From Pedobacter arcticus A12 (GTDB lineage: Bacteria; Bacteroidota; Bacteroidia; Sphingobacteriales; Sphingobacteriaceae), in assembly GCF_000302595.1 (NCBI RefSeq), contig NZ_JH947127.1, positions 124,001 through 188,000 of the forward strand: 64,000 nt of DNA, in the 5' to 3' direction. The notes beneath the pieces are model-generated. The model did no database searches. It saw only the letters and a program-made list of their open reading frames with translations, and was not told where the DNA came from. The position numbers and the translations under genes were made by a program. Each line of letters opens with the position of its first letter. Within the stretch, counting starts at the first letter, position 1. Below, piece by piece: positions 1-9,704 of the stretch.

Positions 1-1590
1 ACTTTTGCAAGATTCCCAAAAGGGACTTTCACTGCTTCAACACCAGTAATTTCTTATTGGGCTACCCTTTATAAAGGAATAAGACAATGTTATATCTTAA
101 TTAACAATATAGATCAGGCTCCGGGATTAACAACCGAAAATAAAGCGCTATATAAAGCAGAAGCTAAATTTTTAGTCGCTTATTATCATTTCTTATTGGT
201 GCGCATGTATGGGCCGGTGGTTATCGTAAAAGAAGTAAAAGACATAGAATCTGATGCAAGTACTTACGATGCCCGTTCTAAATATGACGATTGCGTAAAA
301 TTTATATGCGATATGTTTGATGAGGCAGCAAGCAATTTACCGCCAAAGCAAACGGGTTCTGCATATGGAAGAGCAACAAGCACAGCTGCAAAAGCAATTA
401 AAGCAAGAATGTTGTTATATGCAGCTTCTCCTCTTTTCAACGGTGGTGGTGGACTTGCTACAAGCTTTTATACTGATTTTAAAGACAAAGCAGGTGTTCA
501 GTTAATTCCTACAACCTTTGATAAAGAGAAATGGAAAAAAGCTGCAGATGCAGCTAAAGAAGCAATTGATTTTGCCGAGTCTCAGGGTTACGCTTTATAT
601 AAAAACTCAGTGGTTCCAGGCTTACCGTCCAATCCAATTGAAAAAGATCTACGTTATACCTATATAGATAAGACTTCTACAGAAATCATTTGGGCGGACA
701 CCAGACGAGAAGGAATTTATGATTTTCAAAATAAATCTACGCCTTTCCTTAATGCTGGTGCTTATAATGGTGTTGCACCAACATTGTCAATTATCGAGCA
801 ATTTTATACAGAAAACGGTTTACCAATTGATAAAGATCCAAGTTTTGGTTACGCTAACCGTTATGGCATTGGTGTTTCTCCATTCGGAGGCACCACTTTA
901 AATTTAAACTTGAAACGAGAACCTAGGTTTAAAGCATGGATTGCGTATCACAATAGCAATTATGAGATTCAAAGACCTGGTGTTGAGTTTGTAAAAGTTC
1001 TCTTCAGGAAAAATGATAACTGTGGTATAAAAACTAGAAGTAACAATTATTCTCCAACAGGTTATCTGAATAAAAAAGGAGTTAACCCACAATTTGGATC
1101 GGGACAGGCACAAGAACTGCAACCTACTGTATCAGAATCCTATCCATGGCCAGTAGTAAGGTTAGCCGAACTATACCTAGACTATGCAGAAGCTTTGATC
1201 GAATATGGGGTGGATTTGGGTACTGCAAAAACTTATATCGACAAGGTCCGTGTTCGGGCGGGTATTCCTACCATCGATGCTGCATGGACTCCAATAGGAG
1301 GCGCCAACGATTTGGCAACTTTACGTTCAATTGTTCGCCAAGAACGTACCATTGAATTCTATTTAGAAAATCAACGTTTTTGGGATTTACGACGATGGAT
1401 GATTGCAGAACCTTATTTAGGCGTAAAAGCAAAAGGAATGAATATACAGGGCACTTCTGATGCCACCTTTTTTACCGTCACAGAAGTAATATTCCCTAGA
1501 GCATTTCGCTCTCCTGCATTTTACCTAATGCCCATTCCAATTGGGGAAATTAATAAAGATGAAACTCTAGTACAAAACCCAGGATATTAA
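1..1590 (+). CDS. SusD/RagB-family outer-membrane glycan-binding lipoprotein, 5' partial
   Basis: The frame is open from base 1, so about 529 C-terminal residues are present and the lipoprotein signal lies outside the window; the Met at 196 is internal. The sequence shows SusD hallmarks: N-terminal helical repeats, then a C-terminal region with YPWPVVRLAELYLDYAEALI, a VRVRAGIP segment and the QERTIEFYLENQRFWDLRRW block, ending with the usual NPGY-like tail. SusD proteins sit on the cell surface, bind the glycan and act as the lid of a SusC TonB-dependent transporter. A susC gene is expected just upstream, outside the window. Downstream genes (metalloprotease, sialidase) suggest a sialylated glycoprotein substrate, which is an inference. 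Family call is firm; substrate is not. Confidence 0.93.
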   Translation, partial: TFARFPKGTFTASTPVISYWATLYKGIRQCYILINNIDQAPGLTTENKALYKAEAKFLVAYYHFLLVRMYGPVVIVKEVKDIESDASTYDARSKYDDCVKFICDMFDEAASNLPPKQTGSAYGRATSTAAKAIKARMLLYAASPLFNGGGGLATSFYTDFKDKAGVQLIPTTFDKEKWKKAADAAKEAIDFAESQGYALYKNSVVPGLPSNPIEKDLRYTYIDKTSTEIIWADTRREGIYDFQNKSTPFLNAGAYNGVAPTLSIIEQFYTENGLPIDKDPSFGYANRYGIGVSPFGGTTLNLNLKREPRFKAWIAYHNSNYEIQRPGVEFVKVLFRKNDNCGIKTRSNNYSPTGYLNKKGVNPQFGSGQAQELQPTVSESYPWPVVRLAELYLDYAEALIEYGVDLGTAKTYIDKVRVRAGIPTIDAAWTPIGGANDLATLRSIVRQERTIEFYLENQRFWDLRRWMIAEPYLGVKAKGMNIQGTSDATFFTVTEVIFPRAFRSPAFYLMPIPIGEINKDETLVQNPGY

Positions 1591-1605
1591 TTAAAAAAAA
1601 CAATG

Positions 1606-1660
1606 ATTAATCAGGAGTTTCTTCATAAGGCAAACTGAATAAAGCTCCTGATTAATTTTT
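1606..1660 (+). terminator. Hairpin terminator after susD
   Basis: A perfect 12-bp stem (1606-1617 pairs with 1645-1656) is followed by a short T run. It separates susD from the next lipoprotein gene and could act as a full or partial terminator. Confidence 0.75.
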
Positions 1661-1687
1661 AACCAATAAAAACCAAATTGTATTCCA

Positions 1688-2560
1688 ATGAAAAAAATAT
1701 TATTCTTATTTTTTGTAGCACTTGCGTTTGCGGCCTGCAAAAAAGAATCAAACCAAATAAAAGCACCCTCAACAATCTCTGACCTTGATGTACAACCCAC
1801 AGTAGGTGGCGCTATACTCAGTTGGGCGGTACCTGCTGATAGTAATTACACTTATTTGGAAGTGAGTTACATGAAAAATGGAAAAAAAATCACAACTAAT
1901 GTGAGCAAATACACAAACTCCATAGAAATTACTGGTTTACTCAATAAACTCGACTATACTTTTGAAGTAAGGCCTGTTAATAACAACGGAGAAGCTATTG
2001 CATATAGTGATATATTAACCACTAGCTCCGTAAAACCGATTAGAAGACCCATACAAACTGCCTATATAAAATTAGCTATTACAAACGCACTAATTGACAC
2101 TTATACTCAAGAAACAAGTGAAGGCCCAAAGAGTAACTTGGTTGATGGCACAATAACCAGTTCAAATTATTGGCATTCGGCTTGGTCTGACGGTGTAGCA
2201 CCACTGCCTCATTGGATTAAACTTTCCTTACCTGTTGCAACTGATTTCACTCGGTTCAGCTACGTATTTAGACAAAACACAACTATAAGCGGTAGACCTA
2301 CACAGATTGCCTTAGAAACCAGTACAGATGGCATAACTTGGACTCGAGTTTGGACTTCACCAGCAGGGCTTTCAGTAGGTACAGCTTCCGTAATATCTGC
2401 AGAGAACATACTTACTTTTGATCAAACTTATAACTCTAAATATTTCAGAGTGATGTTCTTAGCAACTCAAGGAAACACCACATTTGTTACTTTAAGCGAA
2501 GTTTCCTTCTACAGAGCCCAGTTAACAGATTTAGAGCTAGAAGCAGAGAAAACCTACTGA
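1688..2560 (+). CDS. Lipoprotein with FN3-like and F5/8 type C (discoidin)-like domains
   Basis: The 290-aa product begins with a lipoprotein signal (AFAAC, Cys17), followed by charged KKES, which fits surface export. Residues about 27-115 read as a fibronectin-III-like beta domain; residues about 130-280 read as a discoidin/F5/8C-like carbohydrate-binding fold, including a YWHSAWSDG segment and a closing LSEVSFYRA strand. The same WHS..WS pattern occurs in the discoidin-like end of the next gene. Its place right after susD fits a SusE/F-like surface glycan-binding protein. Such proteins bind but do not cleave glycans. The function is inferred from domain type and position; no catalytic motif is visible. 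Confidence 0.72.
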   Translation: MKKILFLFFVALAFAACKKESNQIKAPSTISDLDVQPTVGGAILSWAVPADSNYTYLEVSYMKNGKKITTNVSKYTNSIEITGLLNKLDYTFEVRPVNNNGEAIAYSDILTTSSVKPIRRPIQTAYIKLAITNALIDTYTQETSEGPKSNLVDGTITSSNYWHSAWSDGVAPLPHWIKLSLPVATDFTRFSYVFRQNTTISGRPTQIALETSTDGITWTRVWTSPAGLSVGTASVISAENILTFDQTYNSKYFRVMFLATQGNTTFVTLSEVSFYRAQLTDLELEAEKTY

Positions 2561-2580
2561 AATCAATACTCATAATTCAA

Positions 2581-2606
2581 GGGCAGGAATTTACCTGTCC
2601 TTTTTT
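2581..2606 (+). terminator. Hairpin terminator between the two lipoprotein genes
   Basis: A 7-bp GC-rich stem (GGGCAGG with CCTGTCC, one G-T pair), six-base loop and six T residues form a textbook intrinsic terminator, only 13 bases before the next ATG at 2620. Confidence 0.75.
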
Positions 2607-2619
2607 AATCTCACCTATT

Positions 2620-4260
2620 ATGAAAAAAATTCTCTATGCATTCGCTTTGTGCGCTTTAGTCGCATGCGGAAAAAAAGACATTTTACCAACTCCCACTCCA
2701 GCGCCACCTACCCCGGAACCACCAGTTAATACCCTATCTAGGGTTTCTGGCCCAAGTTCCGGAACTTTCTCTTCAGATCGACAATACAATTTAAACCTAG
2801 TTTATTTTGTACCGGCAGATGTCAACCCCATAAATGACTACCAAAAAAGATTAAGTGAGTTAATGCTTTGGACCAGAGACTGGTACAAAACTCAAATGGG
2901 TTTAAACGGTTATGGATCACAAACATTCGGTTTATTTATGAATAGTGCTAAAACTAGGGTTAGAATCACCACAATTTACGGAACAAAAAACAAATACGAA
3001 TACCCTTATAATGGAGGGCAGAACCCGATGATGGCTGAAATTAATTCATATTTTGCCACTCATCCTGCCGAAAAAACTAGTGACCATACTTTAGTTATTA
3101 TTCCGAGATACTCAATAGGCAGTAACGGGACACCCAGCGGTGGACCATTTTTCGGTTTAGGTAAATGGTGTTTTGCACTCGATTACGAGGGAATGAATAT
3201 CACAAACCTTGGCAAAACCAATGCGGAAGGTAATTTATTTAGCGTATGGTTTGGAGGGCTCGTTCATGAGTTAGGACATGGTTTAAACTTACCGCATGAT
3301 CGCCAGAAAGTGTCTGAAAATACAGATCCTAATAAGGGTATGTCTTTAATGTGGGCAGGTAATGGTACGCTTGGTATAAGTCCAACTTTTTTAACCGCCA
3401 CAGATGCCGCTATTTTACATGTAAATCAGATTTTCAATACAGGTACAAACTCCTACTATGGAGCGGTTACTGGAGGGATTACAAAAATAAAAGCCGAATA
3501 TGTGGTTGCAAAGAATGCTATTGTACTCTCTGGGAAGTTCACCAGTAGCGATGACATAACGAGTATCGTATATTATAACGATCCTAACTATAATAATGAA
3601 GGCACTGGAGCAAACCGTGATTATAATGCGATAACATGGGAGTCGAAACCTATAGGTACTGATGGGTTTTACGTGGAGATTCCAATAAATGAGCTGGTGT
3701 ATACCGATAACGCAACCCCTTATGAACTAAGAGTAAAATTGGTGCATAAAAACGGCAACGTTACAGAAACAGTTTACAATTATAGCTTTTCCAATAACAT
3801 TCCGGTGTTAAACTTTAGTACTCGTGAAGAACTGAGTAAAACAAATTGGCAGGTAACAAGCTTTAGTTCTGAAGAAACATCTGGAGAAGGATCAGTTAAT
3901 GGTAAAGCATCTACCCTTATTGATGGAAATGCAAGCACTTATTGGCATTCAAGGTGGTCCTCTAATACTGCCAGTTACCCACACTATATAGTTGTAGATA
4001 TGGCGGCAAGCCAAACTGCTACCGGGGTAGCCTTAGCGCAGCGAGGAGGACTTCAAAGAGCTATAAAAGATTTTGATGTACTTACTAGTACCGATGGAGT
4101 TAATTTTTCTATGGCCGGAACCTTTGTTGCTGCAAATAGTAATGGATCTCAATATTTTGATTTTACTGCTCCTAAAACTTTTAGGTACTTTAAAATTATA
4201 GCCAAAAACGCTTGGGATGGTTTAGAATTTGCCGCCTTATCAGAAGTGGGAATGTATTAA
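2620..4260 (+). CDS. Surface lipoprotein zinc metalloprotease with C-terminal discoidin-like domain
   Basis: The 546-aa product has a lipoprotein signal (LVAC, Cys16) and a Pro/Thr-rich linker. A catalytic zinc site HELGHGLNLPH lies at residues 216-226: three His ligands and Glu217 as general base, as in metzincins, but with Asn where the metzincin consensus has Gly. A downstream SLMW segment (about residue 245) could be the Met-turn. Residues about 405-546 resemble a F5/8C domain and repeat the YWHSRWSS motif of the preceding gene. In a sialidase-containing locus, a mucin- or glycoprotein-directed protease is plausible. I cannot assign it to a named MEROPS family. Metalloprotease call is good; substrate is inference. 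Confidence 0.75.
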   Translation: MKKILYAFALCALVACGKKDILPTPTPAPPTPEPPVNTLSRVSGPSSGTFSSDRQYNLNLVYFVPADVNPINDYQKRLSELMLWTRDWYKTQMGLNGYGSQTFGLFMNSAKTRVRITTIYGTKNKYEYPYNGGQNPMMAEINSYFATHPAEKTSDHTLVIIPRYSIGSNGTPSGGPFFGLGKWCFALDYEGMNITNLGKTNAEGNLFSVWFGGLVHELGHGLNLPHDRQKVSENTDPNKGMSLMWAGNGTLGISPTFLTATDAAILHVNQIFNTGTNSYYGAVTGGITKIKAEYVVAKNAIVLSGKFTSSDDITSIVYYNDPNYNNEGTGANRDYNAITWESKPIGTDGFYVEIPINELVYTDNATPYELRVKLVHKNGNVTETVYNYSFSNNIPVLNFSTREELSKTNWQVTSFSSEETSGEGSVNGKASTLIDGNASTYWHSRWSSNTASYPHYIVVDMAASQTATGVALAQRGGLQRAIKDFDVLTSTDGVNFSMAGTFVAANSNGSQYFDFTAPKTFRYFKIIAKNAWDGLEFAALSEVGMY

Positions 4261-4367
4261 CTCTCACATGTGCTGCAAGGATTTAAAAGAGATATTCTGG
4301 AAGATAAATGTAATGTATCGTTGACTTCCGGAATATAGTAAAAAACCAACATTAAAAACATCTACCT

Positions 4368-7300
4368 ATGTCAAACAAAACGTTTTTTTTATCACTATTT
4401 CTAATAATAGTGGGTATTAACCAAAGTATTGCCCAAACAGGCAACTACCTATTACTCGATGGTGCTAGTTATATGCGTGTAGCTAACAGTGCCACCGTAA
4501 ATGTGCCAAATGCTAGTAGTTTTACCTTAACCTGTTGGGCCAACTTAACATCAGCCGATTCACGGATTATCAGCAAACGTTTAGGAGGAGCGATTTCCGC
4601 CTACGAACTAATTACCAGTGGCTCCAAACAATATGGTGCAAATATCAGCGACGCAGCGGGAGGAGTGGGTCCAGCTTTTAGTACAACAACCGTAGGAGGG
4701 GCATGGCATCATTTGGCAATGGTTATTGATAGAACCACTGGCACCTGCTCTGTTTATATTGATGGCGTTTTAGAAAAAAGTAAAACAGACACCCGTACTG
4801 TAACCGGTGATTTCGCTAATACCCAAGATCTGCTCATTGGTGTTTGGAACAACAGCGGCACCCTTGCCAAATATAGTATAGGTAAATTAGATAATATCCG
4901 GTTATGGTCAACAGCATTTACCGCATCTCAACTACAAGCTGATATGACGGCAATTGTAAATACAGCGACTACCAATTTACTTGCCGGTTGGGATTTTGAG
5001 AGTGTTTCTGGAAGTGCCGTTGCGGATATTTCTGGAAATAGTAATAAAGGTACATTATCTGGAAATGCTACTGTAGCAGCAGATGGCAATATGACCTATA
5101 GTAGTGCTTCTTTAACGCAAACCGTATTATCTTCTGGTATAGGTGCTGCAAATCAACGTGTTTTAGCAGTAAACGTGAGCACTAATGGCTCTGCGTCTCC
5201 GATCAGTCTAAGCAGTCTTACTTTTAGTATGAACGGTACAACTAATATTAGTGACGTTGACAACATTAAAGTATATTATAATAAACAAAAGGAGAAATTG
5301 GATCTAAATACGGCTATCCTTTTAGGCAGCGTTTCTCCTGCATCCGGAGATCTTACGGTTAACGGCAGCCAAGTATTAAGCTCTGGCTATAATTATTTCT
5401 TTATCACTTATGATGTAGCGGAAAATGCTACCGAAGGGAATCTTTTAGATGCCGAGGTCAAATCAATTGTTGTTGGTGGTGCTTCAAAAACTATAAGCCC
5501 TACAGCAACAGCAGGTAGCAGAACTATCTTACTGACCACAACATTGGTTTATCAGCCTGGAGACGCTATGGCAGACAGCTACCGTATTCCGGCGATTGCA
5601 ACCGCAAAAGACGGTTCGCTAATTACCGCAATTGATAAAAGAAATAATTCAGATGGCGACTTAAGAAAAAATGGCAACATAGATATTACCATTAGACGAA
5701 GTACAGATAAAGGAGCAACATGGTCTGCCGCATTAACTATTGCTGGAGATGGTACTAACTACTGTTATTCAGACCCGTCACTCGTGGTAGATAAATCATC
5801 AGGTGATATCTTATGTTTATTCAACGGAAATACGAGTTACGGAGCATCAAACGCATCAGATTACGTTCATCTTTTTCAATCGCGTAGTACCGATAATGGT
5901 ATTACATGGAGTGCTGCAACTGATATTACCGATCAAATATATGGTGCCAACTGTAGCAATCCAATCAGTAAAACTTGGCTAGGTTTGTTTATCAGCTCTG
6001 GAAGTCTCACGCAGTTAAATAGCGGTCGAATATTAGGCGTAATGCCTGTAAGAGAACTTTCAGGTAATACTGGAGACTTTGTATTATATACTGATGATGT
6101 AGGTTTAACTTGGAATGTTTCAACAAATAATGCAGTACCCACGTCGGGAGGAAATGGAAACGAAGCAAAAACCGTACAATTGGACGATGAATCTATATTA
6201 ATGAGTATCCGAACTTACTACACTAGAAGATTTAATACATCTACTGATAATGGTGTAAGCTGGGGAACGGCATATAATAATTCATTAACCGACCCAGGAT
6301 GTAATGGTGATCTTATACGCTATACTTCCGTAAAAAATGGTTATAATAAAAGTAGATTGATCCATTCCTTACCTTACAGCCCTGGCAACACTACAAGAAA
6401 AGACGTGAGTTTGTATGTCAGCTACGATGAAGGAGTTACTTGGCCGATCAGAAAAACTATCGATCCACAAGCTTCTGCGTACTCTAGCGTGTGTATTTTA
6501 AACGACGGTACTATCGGGATATTTTATGAAGATGGCGAGTATGGCGCTAGTTACAATTTATACTTTTCACGTTTAAGTTTAAAATGGCTAAGTGATGGAG
6601 CAGATATCTACGAACCTAAGGTGGAAACAAAACGCCCAACACCCAACCATTCGTTAAAACTTAATGGTACCAATAGCTATATGAGCGTAGCAAATACTAC
6701 AAGTTTAAATATTACGCCAACACAAGGGTTCACATTATCTGCATGGGTAAAAATAGACCCAACGCAAACAAGTACTCAACGTATTTTCAGTAAAAGAAAT
6801 GGAACGGGTAAAGGATATGAGCTTTTTACAGCTAATCAAGGTGGCAATTTCGGTAAGCTTGGCTTTAATCTAAGTTCTCCTAGTTCTGGTGGTGCTTACG
6901 GAACAACAGCAGTGAACAACAACCAATGGCACCATGTTGCAATAGTGGTAAACCCAAATGACAATACCACAAAACATTATATTGATGGTGTACTAAATAG
7001 CACCAACACTAGTGCCAATATTAGCAATATAGCTTCGGATTTTTCCAACACCGAAAACCTGCTTTTTGGTGCATATAATAATAGTGGTACACTCACTCAT
7101 TTTATGAAAGGGGAAATAGATGATATCCATATATGGTCTTCTGCTTTATCTCAAACCGACATTAACACTGATTTGGGTTTAAATGTAGGTAGTCTAGCAA
7201 CTAAACCCAATGATCTTATTGCTGCTTATGATTTTGAAAACATCACCACTGCATCGATTACAGACGTAACCGGAAAAAGCAATACCGGAACATTAATGGG

Positions 7301-7850
7301 AGGTGCAGTTTTACCTTTACATTTCTTGTCTTTTACTGGAAAATATAATGCAATTGGAGAAACTATAGCATTTAATTGGCAAACTACCAACGAAGTTAAT
7401 GTAAAAGCTATTTCACTTGAGCGTACTAATGACGGAAAAAACTATACAACGATATATACCACATCGCCAAAAGGCCAAGCCTTAAATAATTATAATTTTA
7501 CTCATCAACCTAATGGCGACCTACAAAACCAGGCTTACTATCGTGTTAAAATTATAGATTACAACAATAGCGTTATTTATAGCGATAACACACTTAGCTT
7601 CTTAGCAGGTCAAAATAGTAAAGAAATCACACTTTATCCTAACCCCACAACGGAAACGGTGTTTGTAAACACTACGTTAAAAGCACCAATAACTGTTTCG
7701 ATTTATAATTCAAAGGGCGACTTTATAAGCAGTTCGATACATATGAGTGAAAATTTCTCAGTGGATGTATCAACACTGGCCAACGGAGTATATTTGCTGA
7801 AAGCAAGTAATAGCGTTACCAGTAAGTATATTAAGTTTATTAAAAAGTAG
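4368..7850 (+). CDS. Secreted multi-domain exo-alpha-sialidase with two LamG domains and T9SS sorting domain
   Basis: The 1160-aa product would release terminal sialic acids. Visible order: signal peptide ending near AQTG; LamG/concanavalin-like domain (about 25-215); sialidase-associated N-terminal beta domain (about 250-385); six-bladed sialidase propeller (about 395-760) with the YRIP arginine motif (Arg406) and five Asp-box repeats (STDKGATW, STDNGITW, TDDVGLTW, STDNGVSW, SYDEGVTW); a second LamG domain (about 775-980) that resembles the first; a beta linker; and a type A T9SS C-terminal domain from about residue 1086 (LYPNP to KYIKFIKK). The T9SS domain predicts export across the outer membrane. 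The gene ends the locus and has a hairpin terminator just downstream. Confidence 0.93.
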   Translation: MSNKTFFLSLFLIIVGINQSIAQTGNYLLLDGASYMRVANSATVNVPNASSFTLTCWANLTSADSRIISKRLGGAISAYELITSGSKQYGANISDAAGGVGPAFSTTTVGGAWHHLAMVIDRTTGTCSVYIDGVLEKSKTDTRTVTGDFANTQDLLIGVWNNSGTLAKYSIGKLDNIRLWSTAFTASQLQADMTAIVNTATTNLLAGWDFESVSGSAVADISGNSNKGTLSGNATVAADGNMTYSSASLTQTVLSSGIGAANQRVLAVNVSTNGSASPISLSSLTFSMNGTTNISDVDNIKVYYNKQKEKLDLNTAILLGSVSPASGDLTVNGSQVLSSGYNYFFITYDVAENATEGNLLDAEVKSIVVGGASKTISPTATAGSRTILLTTTLVYQPGDAMADSYRIPAIATAKDGSLITAIDKRNNSDGDLRKNGNIDITIRRSTDKGATWSAALTIAGDGTNYCYSDPSLVVDKSSGDILCLFNGNTSYGASNASDYVHLFQSRSTDNGITWSAATDITDQIYGANCSNPISKTWLGLFISSGSLTQLNSGRILGVMPVRELSGNTGDFVLYTDDVGLTWNVSTNNAVPTSGGNGNEAKTVQLDDESILMSIRTYYTRRFNTSTDNGVSWGTAYNNSLTDPGCNGDLIRYTSVKNGYNKSRLIHSLPYSPGNTTRKDVSLYVSYDEGVTWPIRKTIDPQASAYSSVCILNDGTIGIFYEDGEYGASYNLYFSRLSLKWLSDGADIYEPKVETKRPTPNHSLKLNGTNSYMSVANTTSLNITPTQGFTLSAWVKIDPTQTSTQRIFSKRNGTGKGYELFTANQGGNFGKLGFNLSSPSSGGAYGTTAVNNNQWHHVAIVVNPNDNTTKHYIDGVLNSTNTSANISNIASDFSNTENLLFGAYNNSGTLTHFMKGEIDDIHIWSSALSQTDINTDLGLNVGSLATKPNDLIAAYDFENITTASITDVTGKSNTGTLMGGAVLPLHFLSFTGKYNAIGETIAFNWQTTNEVNVKAISLERTNDGKNYTTIYTTSPKGQALNNYNFTHQPNGDLQNQAYYRVKIIDYNNSVIYSDNTLSFLAGQNSKEITLYPNPTTETVFVNTTLKAPITVSIYNSKGDFISSSIHMSENFSVDVSTLANGVYLLKASNSVTSKYIKFIKK

Positions 7851-7888
7851 GATAAGGACTAGCTTACTAAAGTACTGAATTATAATTT

Positions 7889-7930
7889 GAGGTCGATCGT
7901 ATTTCTTCCGTTCGGCCTCATTTATTTTAA
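7889..7930 (+). terminator. Terminator after the sialidase gene
   Basis: A TGAGGTCGA / TTCGGCCTCA hairpin followed by a T-rich stretch closes the glycan locus before the converging genes on the minus strand. Confidence 0.65.
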
Positions 7931-7958
7931 CTCCATTGATTCAAATGAGTGGCTTTTT

Positions 7959-8816
7959 TTAAGTCCTTTCAGCAAGTAGCATATTGGCTCGCTTTACCTC
8001 TTCATCTAATTCCAGTGCCGAGTTTTTTAACAGACTAATCACTTCACGTAAGTTTTCGGGATCATTTAAATCATGATCTGCCAATTGTACCAAACCTAAA
8101 ATATTAGCAAGTGGTCTTCTAATCTCGTGAGAAGTAATCCACGAATATTCCTCCAACACGGTATTTCTTGCTTCTAACTGCATTGTACGTTTTTTAATCA
8201 GGTTCTCCTGATTAACCAATACCTGCTCAATCTCTAAATTTTTATCACTAATAATCTTAAAGTTATTCTCAATAATCTCCTTTTGAACTTGGGTGTCAAT
8301 AGATAGCTTAATTTCCGAAAATTTAGTCACAAACAAATCTAAAATCAGCTTTGCAAATTGATTGTCAATCTGAGAAATAAATTGGTTTGTTTTTGAAGAA
8401 AAGCCAAACAATGCAGTATAAACCACTGAATTGGTCAATGGCACTAAAGAAAGCTGTTCAAAACATCTATTCTCCAGTCCAAAACCTTCAAAAGTTTTAC
8501 TTAATAAATCAAAGTCAACATCGGTACAGTTTTTTAATTGTGGAATCATTGTTTCTACAGCAGTTTTTTCAAAACCTCGCAACTCCACATCTTCTCCAAT
8601 GGTAACTTCTGTTTTTTGATTGATATATAAAATTTCGTAGAAATATTGATCTTTAAAAAGCAGTACTCTCCCAAAATTAAAAGGCATCAAGTATTTGATA
8701 TGTTTTACCAAAACCTGAGCTAGGTCGGCAATCTCTTGACATTTAGAAATACTGGCAGCGTATTTAGAAAAAGCCTCGTATCTTAATCGTAAAGAAATTG
8801 ACTCTGCATTTTCCAT
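7959..8816 (-). CDS. GAF-like sensor with histidine phosphoacceptor (DHp) domain, no ATPase domain
   Basis: The 285-aa product has a GAF-like N-terminal domain (about 15-165), a helical/coiled-coil linker (about 165-215) and a HisKA-type dimerisation helix hairpin (about 216-285) with the SHEIRRPL phosphoacceptor motif. The protein stops straight after the second DHp helix, so the HATPase catalytic domain is missing. The following bases hold no ATPase-like frame, so this looks native and not like a frameshift. It could be a phosphotransfer or scaffold protein served by another kinase. The start codon directly follows the stop of the AhpD-like gene (TAA then ATG, no gap), so the two are translationally coupled. 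Role is unknown. Confidence 0.75.
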   Translation of the reverse strand: MENAESISLRLRYEAFSKYAASISKCQEIADLAQVLVKHIKYLMPFNFGRVLLFKDQYFYEILYINQKTEVTIGEDVELRGFEKTAVETMIPQLKNCTDVDFDLLSKTFEGFGLENRCFEQLSLVPLTNSVVYTALFGFSSKTNQFISQIDNQFAKLILDLFVTKFSEIKLSIDTQVQKEIIENNFKIISDKNLEIEQVLVNQENLIKKRTMQLEARNTVLEEYSWITSHEIRRPLANILGLVQLADHDLNDPENLREVISLLKNSALELDEEVKRANMLLAERT

Positions 8817-9371
8817 TTAAGCGACTTCTAAAAGCTCATTATCTACCTTGATTCCAGAAATATCTGCGATGGTTGTCGCCATATTCACAAAATCGGCTAA
8901 GCTTAACAGTTCAATTATTTCTGTACTGTTAAATCCCTCATTCTTTAAAATTAGGAGGTCCTCTTCTTTAAACGCTTGTGGATTCAATGCCGCATTTGTA
9001 ATTATCTTAATTGCAGCTTTATAACTCGACGGGATAATATCATTGGTCAAGTTATCTGTTAAAATAAAATCACTTTCAGCCGTTAACACATCGCTCATGG
9101 AGTTTGCAAAAATACCATGTACCGTTGCGCAATAATTACATGCCTTCTTTTTACTGATGTTATGGATAATAATCTGCTTTAAAACATTGGGAACATCGCC
9201 AATCAGTAATGTGTTTTTCAGTTTTTCCCAGTTACCTTTTAATATCGTAGGATTTTCTCCTTGGCACTTTAGCCAATTTAAGACAAAAGGAATACCTAAT
9301 GTGCGCATACTATCTTCATAGATTGCCTTTGTATCTACACAAGCATCTTCGTAATTCACTATTTTATACAT
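8817..9371 (-). CDS. AhpD-like / carboxymuconolactone decarboxylase-family protein
   Basis: The 184-aa product is all-helical with the AhpD-type redox site KKACNYCATVHG (Cys78, Cys81, His85). In AhpD the two cysteines and nearby His/Glu act in peroxide reduction via a thiol relay; many family members are only annotated as peroxidase-related. The gene leads a two-gene unit with the orphan GAF/DHp protein, which suggests a redox- or peroxide-linked signalling pair. Substrate and reducing partner cannot be told from sequence. An A/T-rich leader precedes the ATG, with no clear Shine-Dalgarno, as is usual in Bacteroidota. Confidence 0.75.
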   Translation of the reverse strand: MYKIVNYEDACVDTKAIYEDSMRTLGIPFVLNWLKCQGENPTILKGNWEKLKNTLLIGDVPNVLKQIIIHNISKKKACNYCATVHGIFANSMSDVLTAESDFILTDNLTNDIIPSSYKAAIKIITNAALNPQAFKEEDLLILKNEGFNSTEIIELLSLADFVNMATTIADISGIKVDNELLEVA

Positions 9372-9704
9372 TTTTGTTTTTTTTAGAGGTTAATACCCTT
9401 TTGTTTAATTTATCTTAAATATCAATAATTGCTAATTGTACTCTAAAAATCTATTATAGTTACAATTCCAACAACTCTTATTTAAACCCATAACATAAAA
9501 GCAAATGGTTTGTTTTAAACAATGCTTAACTTATATCAATAATTATTTTAAAAACATTCAGATACCATCCAGCACCCACTATATACTTGCATTAACGATA
9601 ATTAAGACTTTACGGTTTGTAATAAACCAATAATTTTTTACTAAAAAAAAAAACCGATCCCGCATACCACAGACTCGTCTTTTTCTAATCACACCCGTAC
9701 TTAA
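9372..9704. other. Intergenic region, AT-rich, no gene seen
   Basis: These 333 bases form the leader of the AhpD-like gene and the downstream region of the Rnk/GreA-like gene. I see no convincing RNA gene or terminator. A 42-codon plus-strand frame is present near 9506 but has no supporting feature. Confidence 0.5.

Noticed and set aside
7959-8816. Frameshifted histidine kinase
   Set aside because: No HATPase-like sequence follows in any frame before the converging sialidase terminator.
9506-9634. 42-codon plus-strand frame between the AhpD-like and Rnk-like genes
   Set aside because: No family resemblance, no promoter or terminator, and AT-rich composition typical of leaders.
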